Assembly: GCA_009731425.1 (NCBI GenBank)
Contig: AP018794.1
Coordinates: forward strand, 813,960-877,959
DNA from: Lachnospiraceae bacterium KM106-2
GTDB taxonomy: Bacteria; Bacillota; Clostridia; Lachnospirales; Lachnospiraceae
Length of the DNA: 64,000 nucleotides
Reading direction: 5' to 3'
The number at the start of each line of letters is the position of its first letter. Position 1 is the stretch's first letter. Positions 16,668 to 25,816 of the stretch are shown here, piece after piece. The notes beneath the pieces are model-generated. The model was not told the DNA's origin. It made no database searches and was given only the letters and a program-made list of their open reading frames with translations. The position numbers were made by a program, and so were the translations under genes.

Positions 16668-18221
16668 GTGCAAATCATACCGTGGATATTAACTACAGTG
16701 GTAATCTCGGTCCTAGTTGCTCTTGTTTCTTGGAAAGCAGCAGTTTCTCATCGAATCAAGTTTGTAGAAACTAAGATTGGAAGTGCTGAAGAAAAGGCAA
16801 GAGAGATAATAGATGAAGCATTAAAAACAGCTGAAACTAAGAAAAGGGAAGCTTTACTTGAAGCTAAGGAAGAGTCATTAAAGACTAAGAATGAGCTTGA
16901 TAAAGAAACTAAGGAAAGAAGAGCTGAGATACAACGTTATGAAAAACGTGTATTATCTAAAGAAGAAACTTTAGATAGAAAGACGGAAGCATTAGAGAAG
17001 AAAGAAAACAAATTAGCTGCTAAGGAATCCGAATTAGATAGACTTAGAGCAGAAGTGGACAATCTTCATGAAAAGCAATTGCAAGAGTTAGAAAAGATTT
17101 CTGGACTAACCTCCGAACAAGCAAAAGAATATCTTCTAAAGAGTGTTGAAGATGATGTTAAACACGAAACTGCAATAATGGTCAAGGAACTTGAAAGCAG
17201 AGCAAAAGAAGAGGCAGACAAAAAAGCAAAAGAGTACGTAGTAACAGCTATTCAAAAATGTGCAGCTGATCACGTTGCTGAGACAACTATTTCTGTTGTT
17301 CAACTACCAAATGATGAAATGAAGGGAAGAATTATCGGACGTGAAGGACGAAATATTCGAACTTTAGAAACAATGACAGGTGTTGATTTGATTATTGACG
17401 ATACACCAGAAGCTGTTATTTTATCAGGATTCGATCCAATACGTAGAGAAATTGCTAGAATCGCATTGGAAAAATTAATTGTTGATGGAAGAATTCATCC
17501 AGCAAGAATTGAGGAAATGGTAGAAAAAGCAAGAAAAGAAGTTGAAGTGATGATTCGTGAAGAAGGTGAAGCAGCCACATTAGAGGTTGGCGTACATGGT
17601 ATTCATCCTGAACTTGTCAAACTTCTTGGTAGAATGAAATTTAGAACAAGCTATGGTCAAAATGCATTAAAGCATTCTATCGAAGTAGCTCAATTATCTG
17701 GTCTTCTTGCCGGAGAGATTGGAGTAGATGTTAGACTTGCAAAACGTGCAGGTTTACTTCATGATATCGGTAAGTCAGTAGATCATGATATGGAAGGGTC
17801 ACATATTCAAATTGGTGTTGATTTATGTAGAAAATATAAAGAATCACCTGTGGTTATCAACTCAGTTGAATCACATCATGGCGATGTTGAACCAGAAAGT
17901 TTAATCGCATGCATCGTACAGGCAGCTGATACAATTTCTGCCGCAAGACCTGGTGCAAGAAGAGAGACATTAGAGACTTATACAAACCGTTTAAAACAGT
18001 TAGAAGATATCTCGAATAGCTTTAAAGGGGTAGAGAAGTCATTTGCAATTCAAGCAGGGCGAGAAATCCGTGTTATGGTTGTTCCAGATACTGTTAATGA
18101 TGCTGATATGGTTCTTTTAGCAAGAGACATATCAAAACAGATTGAAGCAGAACTAGAATATCCAGGACAGATTAAAGTTAGTGTTATTAGAGAGTCTAGA
18201 GTAATAGATTACGCAAAATAA
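16668..18221 (+). CDS. rny: Ribonuclease Y
   Basis: Membrane-anchored endoribonuclease that starts mRNA decay in Firmicutes, 517 residues. An N-terminal membrane helix (about 4-22) is followed by a long charged coiled coil (about 30-190), a KH RNA-binding domain containing [15 protein letters not shown] (about 213-227) and an HD domain with [12 protein letters not shown] (about 360) that binds the metals. The start is GTG with a perfect AAGGAGGTG. It has its own promoter and a strong terminator, so it is monocistronic. Confidence 0.97.
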   Translation: MQIIPWILTTVVISVLVALVSWKAAVSHRIKFVETKIGSAEEKAREIIDEALKTAETKKREALLEAKEESLKTKNELDKETKERRAEIQRYEKRVLSKEETLDRKTEALEKKENKLAAKESELDRLRAEVDNLHEKQLQELEKISGLTSEQAKEYLLKSVEDDVKHETAIMVKELESRAKEEADKKAKEYVVTAIQKCAADHVAETTISVVQLPNDEMKGRIIGREGRNIRTLETMTGVDLIIDDTPEAVILSGFDPIRREIARIALEKLIVDGRIHPARIEEMVEKARKEVEVMIREEGEAATLEVGVHGIHPELVKLLGRMKFRTSYGQNALKHSIEVAQLSGLLAGEIGVDVRLAKRAGLLHDIGKSVDHDMEGSHIQIGVDLCRKYKESPVVINSVESHHGDVEPESLIACIVQAADTISAARPGARRETLETYTNRLKQLEDISNSFKGVEKSFAIQAGREIRVMVVPDTVNDADMVLLARDISKQIEAELEYPGQIKVSVIRESRVIDYAK

Positions 18222-18235
18222 TAAGTAATATGATA

Positions 18236-18267
18236 CAGCCATACATTATTTGTATGGCTGTTTTTTT
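18236..18267 (+). terminator. Rho-independent terminator after rny
   Basis: Stem CAGCCATACA / TGTATGGCTG with a 5-base loop and seven T. Confidence 0.93.
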
Positions 18268-18426
18268 ATTGTATAGAAATGTTTCTTGATTTCGTATGGC
18301 GCATGTTTTGCACTAATAGAAAGAAAATGACATAAAAATAGCTAGAAAATGTCATTTTTTTACCACAATTAATATTTATCCTAGCATAGTGAGAACTGAT
18401 AGAAATTTTGTTAGGAGGAGAATAGA

Positions 18427-20079
18427 ATGAATTTAAAAGGCTTAAGGAAAAGGTTTTGGATTGCGGGGGGCTGTATTATAGCTTTAGTGATTGTCATTTT
18501 TTCATATGTTAAAAGTGAGGCGAAACCAGAGCCGGTTACAAATCAAAATGGTTTTACCAACATCTCCAATAAATATAGGAATAAAGAAGATGTCTTTAAG
18601 AAAGAGTATCAAGAACAGGTACATAAGAATATTGAGCAGATGAAAGAAAAATATAATTATTCAATACAGCATCCGCTATTGATCATAAACCCATATAGCA
18701 CGATCACAAATGGTGTTTATGTCTATTTCAAATCGGATGACTCAGTTAGTGTCGAATATACCATGTCTGCAGATGGATATGCAGATTACACGCAAAAGAT
18801 TTATAGTGGTGAAACGAGTGGTGTATCAACAGAACATGAATCTACATTGATCGGGGCCATTCATGGTAAACAGAATACACTTACATTAACATCTTATGAT
18901 AAGGAAGGTAATGTAGTAGAAACATCCAGCTTTAGTTTTAAAGCACCTGCAACAGTGGGAAAGGCTGATCAGCATCCGACAGAAGTTAAAAATGGTGAGA
19001 GCACAAAAGGATTGACGAACGGTTTGTTTTGTACTTCCAGTCAAGGAAATGAATTTGTAGGAATGTATGATAATGATGGTGTCCTTCGAGGAGAATTATT
19101 AGCAATTAGTTACCCGGCGCGACGTATCATTGAAAAAGATGGATATCTGTATATGTGCGTTAGTACTCAAAAGATGATCCGAATGGATCGCACTGGTTAT
19201 ATTGACAAAGTGTATCAAATTGATTCGAAATACAAGCTTCATCATGATTATATCTTTGGTAAGAAAAATGATATTCTAATATTAGGAACACGTGTGGATT
19301 ATGACTCAGCAAGTGATCTAATCCTTCGTCTGGATATTGATACAGGAAAGATTGTTCAAGTGATCGATTTTAGAAATCTGCTGCCAAACTACTATAAGAT
19401 GACTAAGATATCTAACAATGCAGATCAAAATGATTGGCTTCATTTCAATTCGCTTGTATGGACCGATGATGGTAAGCTTTTAGCAAGTAGTCGAGAGACA
19501 TCTACTGTGATTTGCTTGAAAGATATTTATAAAGATAAAGTTAGTATTTCATATATGATTGGATCAGATCAGTTCTGGAAGGGTACTGGCTATGAAAAGC
19601 TGGTATATAAAAAACAGGGTGATTTTTCTGCTCAAGGTGGCCAGCATGGATTAATTTATTCAAGGGATGATTCCTTGAAGAAGGGTCAGTATTTTTTAAC
19701 TATGTTTAACAACAATAATACCTTTGCAACAACTCGTACAGATTACGACTGGTTTAAGGATAGTAATTATTCTGGTACAGGTGCAAGTACGATTAATCCA
19801 GTAGAATTTTCTTATTATTATCGCTATTTAGTCGATACGAATAAAAAGACATTTTCATTAGTAGAGTCTATTCCAATCGCTTATAGCCCTTATGTAAGTA
19901 ATGTGCAGAATTTTGATAATGGAAATCGACTTATTGAGAGTGGAGCGAATGCAATGGTTGAAGAAGTTGATGAAAAGGGTGTGTTGATCCGATCTATTAA
20001 ATTTTATTGCACAGCAGAATATACTATGCTTTACCGAGTATTTAAATATGACTTTAATGGATTCTGGTTTGAAAAGTAA
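18427..20079 (+). CDS. Aryl-sulfate sulfotransferase-like (ASST) membrane-anchored protein
   Basis: 550 residues with an N-terminal membrane anchor (about 10-30), then a beta-sandwich-like N domain (about 75-165) and a propeller-like domain. It resembles the ASST family, in which a histidine on a six-bladed propeller carries sulfate from an aryl sulfate donor to a phenol. Supporting segments are the WLHFNS motif and GGQHGLIYSRDDS with the histidine expected near the active site. The protein would face the outside. There is no adjacent DsbA/DsbL-type partner gene, unlike the proteobacterial assT loci, and the gene stands alone between rny and aspC. The fold assignment is firmer than the enzyme activity. 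Confidence 0.7.
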   Translation: MNLKGLRKRFWIAGGCIIALVIVIFSYVKSEAKPEPVTNQNGFTNISNKYRNKEDVFKKEYQEQVHKNIEQMKEKYNYSIQHPLLIINPYSTITNGVYVYFKSDDSVSVEYTMSADGYADYTQKIYSGETSGVSTEHESTLIGAIHGKQNTLTLTSYDKEGNVVETSSFSFKAPATVGKADQHPTEVKNGESTKGLTNGLFCTSSQGNEFVGMYDNDGVLRGELLAISYPARRIIEKDGYLYMCVSTQKMIRMDRTGYIDKVYQIDSKYKLHHDYIFGKKNDILILGTRVDYDSASDLILRLDIDTGKIVQVIDFRNLLPNYYKMTKISNNADQNDWLHFNSLVWTDDGKLLASSRETSTVICLKDIYKDKVSISYMIGSDQFWKGTGYEKLVYKKQGDFSAQGGQHGLIYSRDDSLKKGQYFLTMFNNNNTFATTRTDYDWFKDSNYSGTGASTINPVEFSYYYRYLVDTNKKTFSLVESIPIAYSPYVSNVQNFDNGNRLIESGANAMVEEVDEKGVLIRSIKFYCTAEYTMLYRVFKYDFNGFWFEK

Positions 20080-20255
20080 TCTAATATAAAGCCTGCTAAC
20101 GAGAAAGATTAGAATAATTAATAAATATATATTTTAGTTGCATTTATATTAACGTTATATTAAAATGTATAACAAAATGGAAAGCAACAAAGGATAAAAT
20201 ATACATAGAACACTTTTCGTTAGAATAGAATACTTAAAGGTAGGTGCATTTAATA

Positions 20256-21452
20256 ATGGCTTTAACATTATCAAAAAAGGCGAGTGCGGTAAAACCATCC
20301 AGCACTTTGGCAATTACAGCAAAGGCGAAGGCATTAAAAGCGCAAGGAGTCGATGTAGTAGGGTTTGGAGCTGGTGAACCAGATTTTAATACACCAGAGA
20401 ATATTAATCAAGCAGCAATTGATGCAATTCATAATGGATTCACGAAATATACACCAGCGTCTGGTGTAGAGGACTTGAAGAAGGCAATCAGCCATAAATT
20501 TAAGACTTTTAACCATCTTGAGTATAATACCAATCAGATTGTGATTTCTAACGGCGGCAAACATTCTTTAACCAATGTTTTTACAGCAATTTTAAATCCT
20601 GGAGATGAAGTGATCATTCCAGCACCATATTGGTTAAGTTATCCTGAAATTGTTAAGCTAGCAGAGGGAAAACCAGTTTTTATCTATACAACAAAAGAAC
20701 AGGATTATAAAGTGACAGCAAAGCAGATCGCAGATGCTTGTACGGATAAGACAAAAGCTTTAGTTTTAAATACACCTAATAATCCTACGGGTATGCTTTA
20801 TACGAAAGAAGAATTAGAAGAGATCGCAAAAGTTGTTGTAGAAAAGGATATCTACGTAGTGGCTGATGAAATGTATGAGAATTTAACATATGGCGATGAT
20901 TCTCATGTAAGTATTGCATCTTTCAATGAGGAAATCTATAAGAGAACTATTACTTGCTCCGGCGTATCTAAGAGTTATGCGATGACAGGATGGAGAATTG
21001 GTTATACAGGCTCTAGTGTTGAAATCGCAAAATTGATGTCAAGCGTACAGAGCCATCAGACATCCAATCCAAACTCAATTGCACAGATGGCAACAATTGA
21101 AGCATTAAATGGACCACAAGATACTGTTATAGCTATGAATGAGGAATTTGATAAACGTCGCCAATACATGTATACACGTATATGTGAAATGCCACTAATC
21201 TCAACAGTCGAGCCAAAAGGTGCTTTTTATGTGTTTGTTGACATTAGTGAAGTGTTGAAGAGAAAATACAAAGGTGAAGAGATTAAGACAGTAAGCAGAC
21301 TGGCAGAAATCTTAATTGAAGATTATAAGACAGCAGTTGTTCCTTGCGCTGATTTCGGTTATGCGGATCACGTACGATTATCTTATGCGATCAGTTTAGA
21401 TCAGATCAAAAAGGGACTGGATCGTATCGAAGAATTTTTAAAAACTTTATAA
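20256..21452 (+). CDS. Class I/II pyridoxal-phosphate aminotransferase (aspartate aminotransferase type)
   Basis: 398 residues of the fold-type I aminotransferase family. The N-terminal GFGAGEPDFNTP, the NTPNNPTG motif, the ADEMYENLTY aspartate region and the Schiff-base lysine in SGVSKSYAMTGWRIGY are all present. It most likely transfers amino groups between aspartate or aromatic amino acids and 2-oxoglutarate; the exact substrate among AspC/PatA-type enzymes cannot be fixed. AGGTAGGTG upstream fits ATG 20256 better than the in-frame GTG 20244, which overlaps that site. Confidence 0.92.
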   Translation: MALTLSKKASAVKPSSTLAITAKAKALKAQGVDVVGFGAGEPDFNTPENINQAAIDAIHNGFTKYTPASGVEDLKKAISHKFKTFNHLEYNTNQIVISNGGKHSLTNVFTAILNPGDEVIIPAPYWLSYPEIVKLAEGKPVFIYTTKEQDYKVTAKQIADACTDKTKALVLNTPNNPTGMLYTKEELEEIAKVVVEKDIYVVADEMYENLTYGDDSHVSIASFNEEIYKRTITCSGVSKSYAMTGWRIGYTGSSVEIAKLMSSVQSHQTSNPNSIAQMATIEALNGPQDTVIAMNEEFDKRRQYMYTRICEMPLISTVEPKGAFYVFVDISEVLKRKYKGEEIKTVSRLAEILIEDYKTAVVPCADFGYADHVRLSYAISLDQIKKGLDRIEEFLKTL

Positions 21453-21460
21453 TAAATACA

Positions 21461-21490
21461 AAAAGGGTGTCGCAAATGCGATACCCTTTT
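21461..21490 (+). terminator. Hairpin terminator after the aminotransferase
   Basis: AAAAGGGTGTCGC / GCGATACCCTTTT with an AAAT loop; the flanking A and T runs would let it act on both strands. Confidence 0.75.
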
Positions 21491-21512
21491 GATGTAGGAG
21501 AGGGAGAAAAAA

Positions 21513-22046
21513 ATGGAGAAATTTAAATTATTAAATAGAAAATTAATACATAAAGGACATGTAGTCGAATTTTATGAGGATGAGTTAAAGTTACCGGATG
21601 GACATGTTGTTAAGTATGACGTTTTACATCATAATGGAGCGGCAGCAATTGTTCCTGTTGACGAGGATGGAAAGATCCTTATGGTGCGTCAATATCGTCA
21701 TGCCGTATCTAAGGTTACCTTGGAGATTCCAGCCGGTAAATTAGATCCCGGAGAAGATGGCATGCAGTGTGCAATAAGAGAATGTGAAGAAGAGACTGGA
21801 TATAAGGCTGGGGAGACACACCACTTATTTGATCTTTTCACAACGCTAGCTTATTGTGATGAAAAGATCGCAGTGTATTATACAACAGGGCTTACAAAGT
21901 CGAAACAAAACTTAGATGATGATGAATTTGTTAATGTAGAACGTTATACGTTAGATGAATTAACGGATCTCATCTTACAAGGAACGATTCAAGACAGTAA
22001 GACGATCGCAGCAATTCTAGCGTATAAAACAAAATGTAATCTTTAG
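21513..22046 (+). CDS. Nudix hydrolase, ADP-ribose pyrophosphatase type
   Basis: Hydrolyses ADP-ribose (and related nucleoside diphosphates) to AMP and ribose 5-phosphate, 177 residues. The Nudix box runs from G75 to G97, GKLDPGE...RECEEETG, with the metal-binding REcxEE core intact. The N-terminal beta strands and the VRQYRHAV segment are typical of the NudF/YqkG branch. The order nudix-spoIIM-xerD matches the conserved Bacillus arrangement around spoIIM. Confidence 0.9.
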   Translation: MEKFKLLNRKLIHKGHVVEFYEDELKLPDGHVVKYDVLHHNGAAAIVPVDEDGKILMVRQYRHAVSKVTLEIPAGKLDPGEDGMQCAIRECEEETGYKAGETHHLFDLFTTLAYCDEKIAVYYTTGLTKSKQNLDDDEFVNVERYTLDELTDLILQGTIQDSKTIAAILAYKTKCNL

Positions 22047-22069
22047 TCGTACAAGCATTGGAATGAATC

Positions 22070-22122
22070 ACCTCCTTGTCTCATATGTTTCTATATAAGT
22101 GCTTAGGGATGACAGGGGAGGT
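22070..22122 (+). promoter_or_regulatory. Possible hairpin hiding the spoIIM ribosome binding site
   Basis: ACCTCCTTGTC at 22070-22080 can pair, with mismatches, with GACAGGGGAGGT at 22111-22122, which contains the Shine-Dalgarno sequence of spoIIM. The predicted effect, limited translation unless the stem opens, is an inference. Confidence 0.35.
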
Positions 22123-22130
22123 TAATTTGT

Positions 22131-22742
22131 GTGAATCAGATTCGTAATCCATGGAAGCAATTTAGTAGCTTTCAGTATTTCGTTATATTTTTATTGCTAG
22201 GAGTATTGTTAGGGACGATCTATGCTAATTTATTTCAGACGATGTATGCAAAGTCCTTCCTTTTATTTAATGCAGAGCAGCTAACGAATCAGCTTTCAGA
22301 GAACGTTAATGCAACTGAGCTATTCTTTACCTGTGTGATCCAGCATTTAAAGGAATTTACATTGCTTTGGATCTTGTCTATCACCATATTAGGAAGGCCT
22401 TTTCTTTATCTACAGACTACCTATAAAGGCGTTTTGATCGGCTTTTTAGTATCGACCTTTACCATGCGATATGGAGTGAAAGGAATTCTTGGATTCTTAT
22501 CCATGCAATTCCCACATCAACTAATTTTGGTACCATTATATATTTTTTCGTTTATCAAAGCATATGAGCTCAACCGGAGAGTATATGGAGCATCAGGGGC
22601 TTATCGGAGCGTGATTTTATCTGAATCAGTTAAATATATTCCCCTTATTATCATAATCCTTGTATTGACCATATTAGCCAGCTTGCTAGAAGCCTATCTT
22701 AATAGTGGAATTATTTTAAAAGTTATGTTATCATTACAGTAA
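22131..22742 (+). CDS. spoIIM: Stage II sporulation protein M
   Basis: Polytopic membrane protein, 203 residues, with about five hydrophobic segments (roughly 20-40, 75-92, 100-125, 130-148, 170-192). SpoIIM is the scaffold of the SpoIIDMP complex that drives peptidoglycan remodelling during forespore engulfment; the mother-cell-specific role is inferred from the family. The start is GTG with AGGGGAGGT upstream. The gene order matches other endospore formers. Confidence 0.88.
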   Translation: MNQIRNPWKQFSSFQYFVIFLLLGVLLGTIYANLFQTMYAKSFLLFNAEQLTNQLSENVNATELFFTCVIQHLKEFTLLWILSITILGRPFLYLQTTYKGVLIGFLVSTFTMRYGVKGILGFLSMQFPHQLILVPLYIFSFIKAYELNRRVYGASGAYRSVILSESVKYIPLIIIILVLTILASLLEAYLNSGIILKVMLSLQ

Positions 22743-22767
22743 AGATGAAAAATAGGAAGTAATGTAG

Positions 22768-23652
22768 ATGAGGGAAATAACAAGAGGATATATAGAACAT
22801 TTAGTTGAAATTAAGGGGATTTCAAAAAATACACAAATATCTTATAATAATGATTTAAATAAGTTTATCTCATTTTTAGATGAGCAAGGGATAGGATCGT
22901 TTAAAAAAGTAAGTGAAATAACTGTAAATGGTTATATTTTAGAGATGGAGCGAGAGGGAAGATCGGCTGCGACAGTAGCTAGAAACATTGTCGTATTACG
23001 TTCTTTTTTCTCCTATTTATTAAAACAACGTAAGATTGAATGGGATCCAATGGAGAAAATTAAGGCTCCTAAAGTCGACAAAAAAGATGTTATGATATTG
23101 AGTATCGAACAGGTAACTGAGTTGTTGGACAAACCTAATACGACGATGCCAAGAGGCATGAGAGATCGTGCATTATTAGAATTAATTTATGCAACAGGGA
23201 TGAAAGTATCAGAGATCGCCGATGTAAAAGTAAGTGATATCGATCTTGAAAGAAGTATAGTTTATTGTACTACGGATAAAAAGGTTCGTCTGGTTCCTTT
23301 TGGAAGTCAGGCAAAGGAAGCTTTAGTTGAATATCTATCAGTAGGTAGAAAAGCGATATTGCAAGATAAGGATACGGACGAGTTATTTATTAACCGAAAT
23401 GGTTGTCCTTTGAGTCGACAAGGAATTTGGAAGATCATTAAATCTTATGGAAGTGAGATTGGACTTGAAAATGAATTGACACCGCAAGTTTTGCGTTACT
23501 CCGTAGCTGTTCATATGCTGGAAAATGGAGCAAGTGTGAAGACAGTAGGAGAAATGCTGGCATTTAGCGATGCATCTTTTATACAGTTTTATGCGAAAAC
23601 AAAAGAAGTTAAGGTGTTACAAGAGTATAAGAAATCTCATCCAAGAGCCTAA
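22768..23652 (+). CDS. XerD-like tyrosine recombinase with degenerate catalytic site
   Basis: 294 residues with the phage-integrase architecture: SAM-like core-binding domain (about 1-90) and catalytic domain (about 110-285). Position after spoIIM is that of xerD (ripX). Aligning by motif against XerD, the first catalytic Arg is Lys (K146 in YATGMKVSEI), the beta-hairpin Lys position is Thr (T169), the first His is Gln (Q240 in TPQVLRYS) and the second His is Phe (F266 in LAFSDAS). Only the second Arg (R243) and the tyrosine (Y275) remain. Strand cleavage by the usual chemistry is therefore doubtful. The frame is intact over the full length, which suggests a retained non-catalytic role or partner function. 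Confidence 0.85.
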   Translation: MREITRGYIEHLVEIKGISKNTQISYNNDLNKFISFLDEQGIGSFKKVSEITVNGYILEMEREGRSAATVARNIVVLRSFFSYLLKQRKIEWDPMEKIKAPKVDKKDVMILSIEQVTELLDKPNTTMPRGMRDRALLELIYATGMKVSEIADVKVSDIDLERSIVYCTTDKKVRLVPFGSQAKEALVEYLSVGRKAILQDKDTDELFINRNGCPLSRQGIWKIIKSYGSEIGLENELTPQVLRYSVAVHMLENGASVKTVGEMLAFSDASFIQFYAKTKEVKVLQEYKKSHPRA

Positions 23653-23680
23653 GATTAAGTACAGAAATTAGAGGTGAGAG

Positions 23681-24550
23681 ATGGAATACAAAGATATCAT
23701 TAAAGATAGACTAAATATTTTTAGTAAGTTTTATGATTTAATACGAATTGTTGATCCGATAGAAAAGAAAGAGTATGATCTGGTAGATGGTGTAGCGAAG
23801 GAGTATTCAGGTTATTGCTATGAGGGGTTACAAATGGAATTACCTTGTGTAAACTGCATTTCTTCACGAGCCTACCTGCTCAATGACACCGTTACAAAGT
23901 ATGAATATTTAAATGGATGTCCCGTTTCTATGATGGCATCTCCGATTGAATATGAGGGAAAACGCTATATTGTAGAATTAGTTAAGAGAATCAATCCTTT
24001 GGATATTGATCCATCTATCATTATGGAAACAGGAATTGGTAAGATCATTGATGAAATGAATCACAAACTGATGCATGATGAGTTGACGAAGATCTACAAT
24101 CGGAGATTCTGGCAGGAACAGATGCCATTTATTATGAACGACAGCTTTAAGAAACATCGAGCGATCTCATGCTTTATGTTAGATATTGATTATTTTAAAT
24201 CAGTCAATGATACATATGGACATTTAGCTGGTGATGCGGTACTAGTTCACGTAGCAAGTATCTTGGAGCGTATTGTAAAAGAAGAGAACGGCTATGTCGG
24301 AAGGTATGGAGGCGAAGAGTTTTATGCCATCCTTCTAGGTAAGAAGTATTCACAATCTTTCTTGATCGCAGAAAAGATAAGGAAAGAGATAGAAGCAAAC
24401 CCAATCACATTTGAGGATGAGACGATAGCGGTTACTGTTAGCCTCGGAGTTGCTGATACGGTGGAAAAAGATGTGTCCCCAAGAGAATTGATGAGTATGG
24501 CGGATCAAAACTTATATAAAGCAAAAGAGACAAGAAATACGGTTGTTTAA
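23681..24550 (+). CDS. Diguanylate cyclase (GGDEF domain) with cysteine-bearing N-terminal domain
   Basis: Makes cyclic di-GMP, 289 residues. The catalytic domain (about 130-288) has LDIDYFKSVNDTYGHLAGD and the active site GGEEF, preceded by the usual DELTKIYNRRFW. I see no RxxD product-inhibition site at the standard position. The N-terminal part (about 1-115) is a sensor-like region with LPCVNC and a third cysteine in NGCPVS, a spacing compatible with metal or redox sensing; I do not recognise the exact domain. No membrane segment. Confidence 0.88.
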   Translation: MEYKDIIKDRLNIFSKFYDLIRIVDPIEKKEYDLVDGVAKEYSGYCYEGLQMELPCVNCISSRAYLLNDTVTKYEYLNGCPVSMMASPIEYEGKRYIVELVKRINPLDIDPSIIMETGIGKIIDEMNHKLMHDELTKIYNRRFWQEQMPFIMNDSFKKHRAISCFMLDIDYFKSVNDTYGHLAGDAVLVHVASILERIVKEENGYVGRYGGEEFYAILLGKKYSQSFLIAEKIRKEIEANPITFEDETIAVTVSLGVADTVEKDVSPRELMSMADQNLYKAKETRNTVV

Positions 24551-24560
24551 TAAGCATAAA

Positions 24561-24596
24561 AAAGAACGAGCAGATAAATAGCTCGTTCTTTTTTAT
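24561..24596. terminator. Bidirectional terminator between the GGDEF gene and aroG
   Basis: AAAGAACGAGC / GCTCGTTCTTT with a 9-base loop, A run on the left and T run on the right. It serves both convergent genes. Confidence 0.9.
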
Positions 24597-24597
24597 T

Positions 24598-25626
24598 TTA
24601 TACATTTTCCGCGATATAATAGAGTAGTTTCTCACTGTCTTCCCAACCTAAACAAGGATCGGTAATAGATTTTCCGTAGGTATGTTCATGAATACTTTGA
24701 TTTCCTTCTTCGATATAACTCTCGATCATCACACCTTTGACAAGATTTTCAATTTCTTTTGAGTGACGGCGATTTTGAAGGATTTCCTTTACGATACGAG
24801 GCTGTTCAGCAAAACATTTGTTGGAGTTTGCATGGTTCGCATCAATGATCGTTGAAGGAAATTGTAGATCTTTTTCAGAATACATATGAAGAAGACGTTT
24901 GATATCTTCGTAATGATAATTTGGGATACATTGTCCATGTTTATTGACAGCTCCGCGAAGGATCGTATGTGCCAACGGATTCCCATCCGTTTTCACTTCC
25001 CAGGCACGGTAGAGGAACGTATGGCTTCTTTGTGCGGCAATACAAGAATTAAGCATAACGGAGAAATCTCCGCTGGTAGGATTCTTCATACCGGCAGGGA
25101 CATCAAATCCACTTACGGTAAGACGATGTTGTTGATCTTCCACACTTCTGGCTCCGATCGCAACGTAGGATAGGATATCACTAAGATAAGTCCAATTCTC
25201 CGGATATAACATTTCATCCGCACATGTAAGATGAGATTCTTTCATGGCACGTATATGCATTTTACGCATGGCAACAAGACCTTCTTGTAGATCCGGTTTT
25301 TTCTCGGGATCAGGCTGGTGAACGATTCCTTTATAGCCTTCTCCTGTAGTTCTTGGTTTATTGGTATAGATTCTAGGTATGATCAATACCTTGTCTTTTA
25401 TTTTGTCTTGTACTCTAGCAAGACGTGTTATGTAATCACAAACGGAATCTTCGTGGTCGGCAGAGCAGGGACCGATAATGGCGAGAAATTTATTGCTTTC
25501 GCCGGTAAAGACTTTACGGATCTCTTCATCTCGTTCCTTTTTCAATGCCTTTAATTCATCAGACAAAGGTAATGCTTGTATCAGTTCTTCAGGTGTCATG
25601 ACCTGTTTTACATAAGTTACTCCCAT
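24598..25626 (-). CDS. aroG: 3-deoxy-7-phosphoheptulonate synthase, type I-alpha (AroG type)
   Basis: 342 residues of the E. coli AroG/F/H-type DAHP synthase, with GPCSADHEDSV, the PRTTGEGYKG motif, VEDQQHR and DANHANSNK. These enzymes are usually inhibited by one aromatic amino acid through a short N-terminal extension, which is present here (about 45 residues before GPCS). AAGGAG precedes its start. It is the second DAHP synthase in the window, next to 4371-5186. It diverges from the arylpyruvate fermentation operon, so synthesis and breakdown of aromatic amino acids meet at one intergenic region. Confidence 0.95.
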   Translation of the reverse strand: MGVTYVKQVMTPEELIQALPLSDELKALKKERDEEIRKVFTGESNKFLAIIGPCSADHEDSVCDYITRLARVQDKIKDKVLIIPRIYTNKPRTTGEGYKGIVHQPDPEKKPDLQEGLVAMRKMHIRAMKESHLTCADEMLYPENWTYLSDILSYVAIGARSVEDQQHRLTVSGFDVPAGMKNPTSGDFSVMLNSCIAAQRSHTFLYRAWEVKTDGNPLAHTILRGAVNKHGQCIPNYHYEDIKRLLHMYSEKDLQFPSTIIDANHANSNKCFAEQPRIVKEILQNRRHSKEIENLVKGVMIESYIEEGNQSIHEHTYGKSITDPCLGWEDSEKLLYYIAENV

Positions 25627-25753
25627 AGTTATTCTCCTTTGTTGAAATTTCTTTTTTGATTATTAGCTATTCTATCCTTTTTCTATAGGGGTGTCAATGA
25701 TTTTGGCAGGATAAATGTAACTTTATAAATCGAAATGTATAAACTGGAAAAAA

Positions 25754-25782
25754 TTGACTGGAATTATGATTGAAGGTATAAT
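25754..25782 (+). promoter_or_regulatory. Promoter of the paaK-ior operon
   Basis: TTGACT, exactly 17 bases, then a perfect TATAAT. It overlaps an upstream in-frame TTG, which is why the later ATG was chosen as the start of paaK. Confidence 0.8.
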
Positions 25783-25816
25783 AAATTTAGTGATTTACAG
25801 CAAAGGAGAGATGTGC

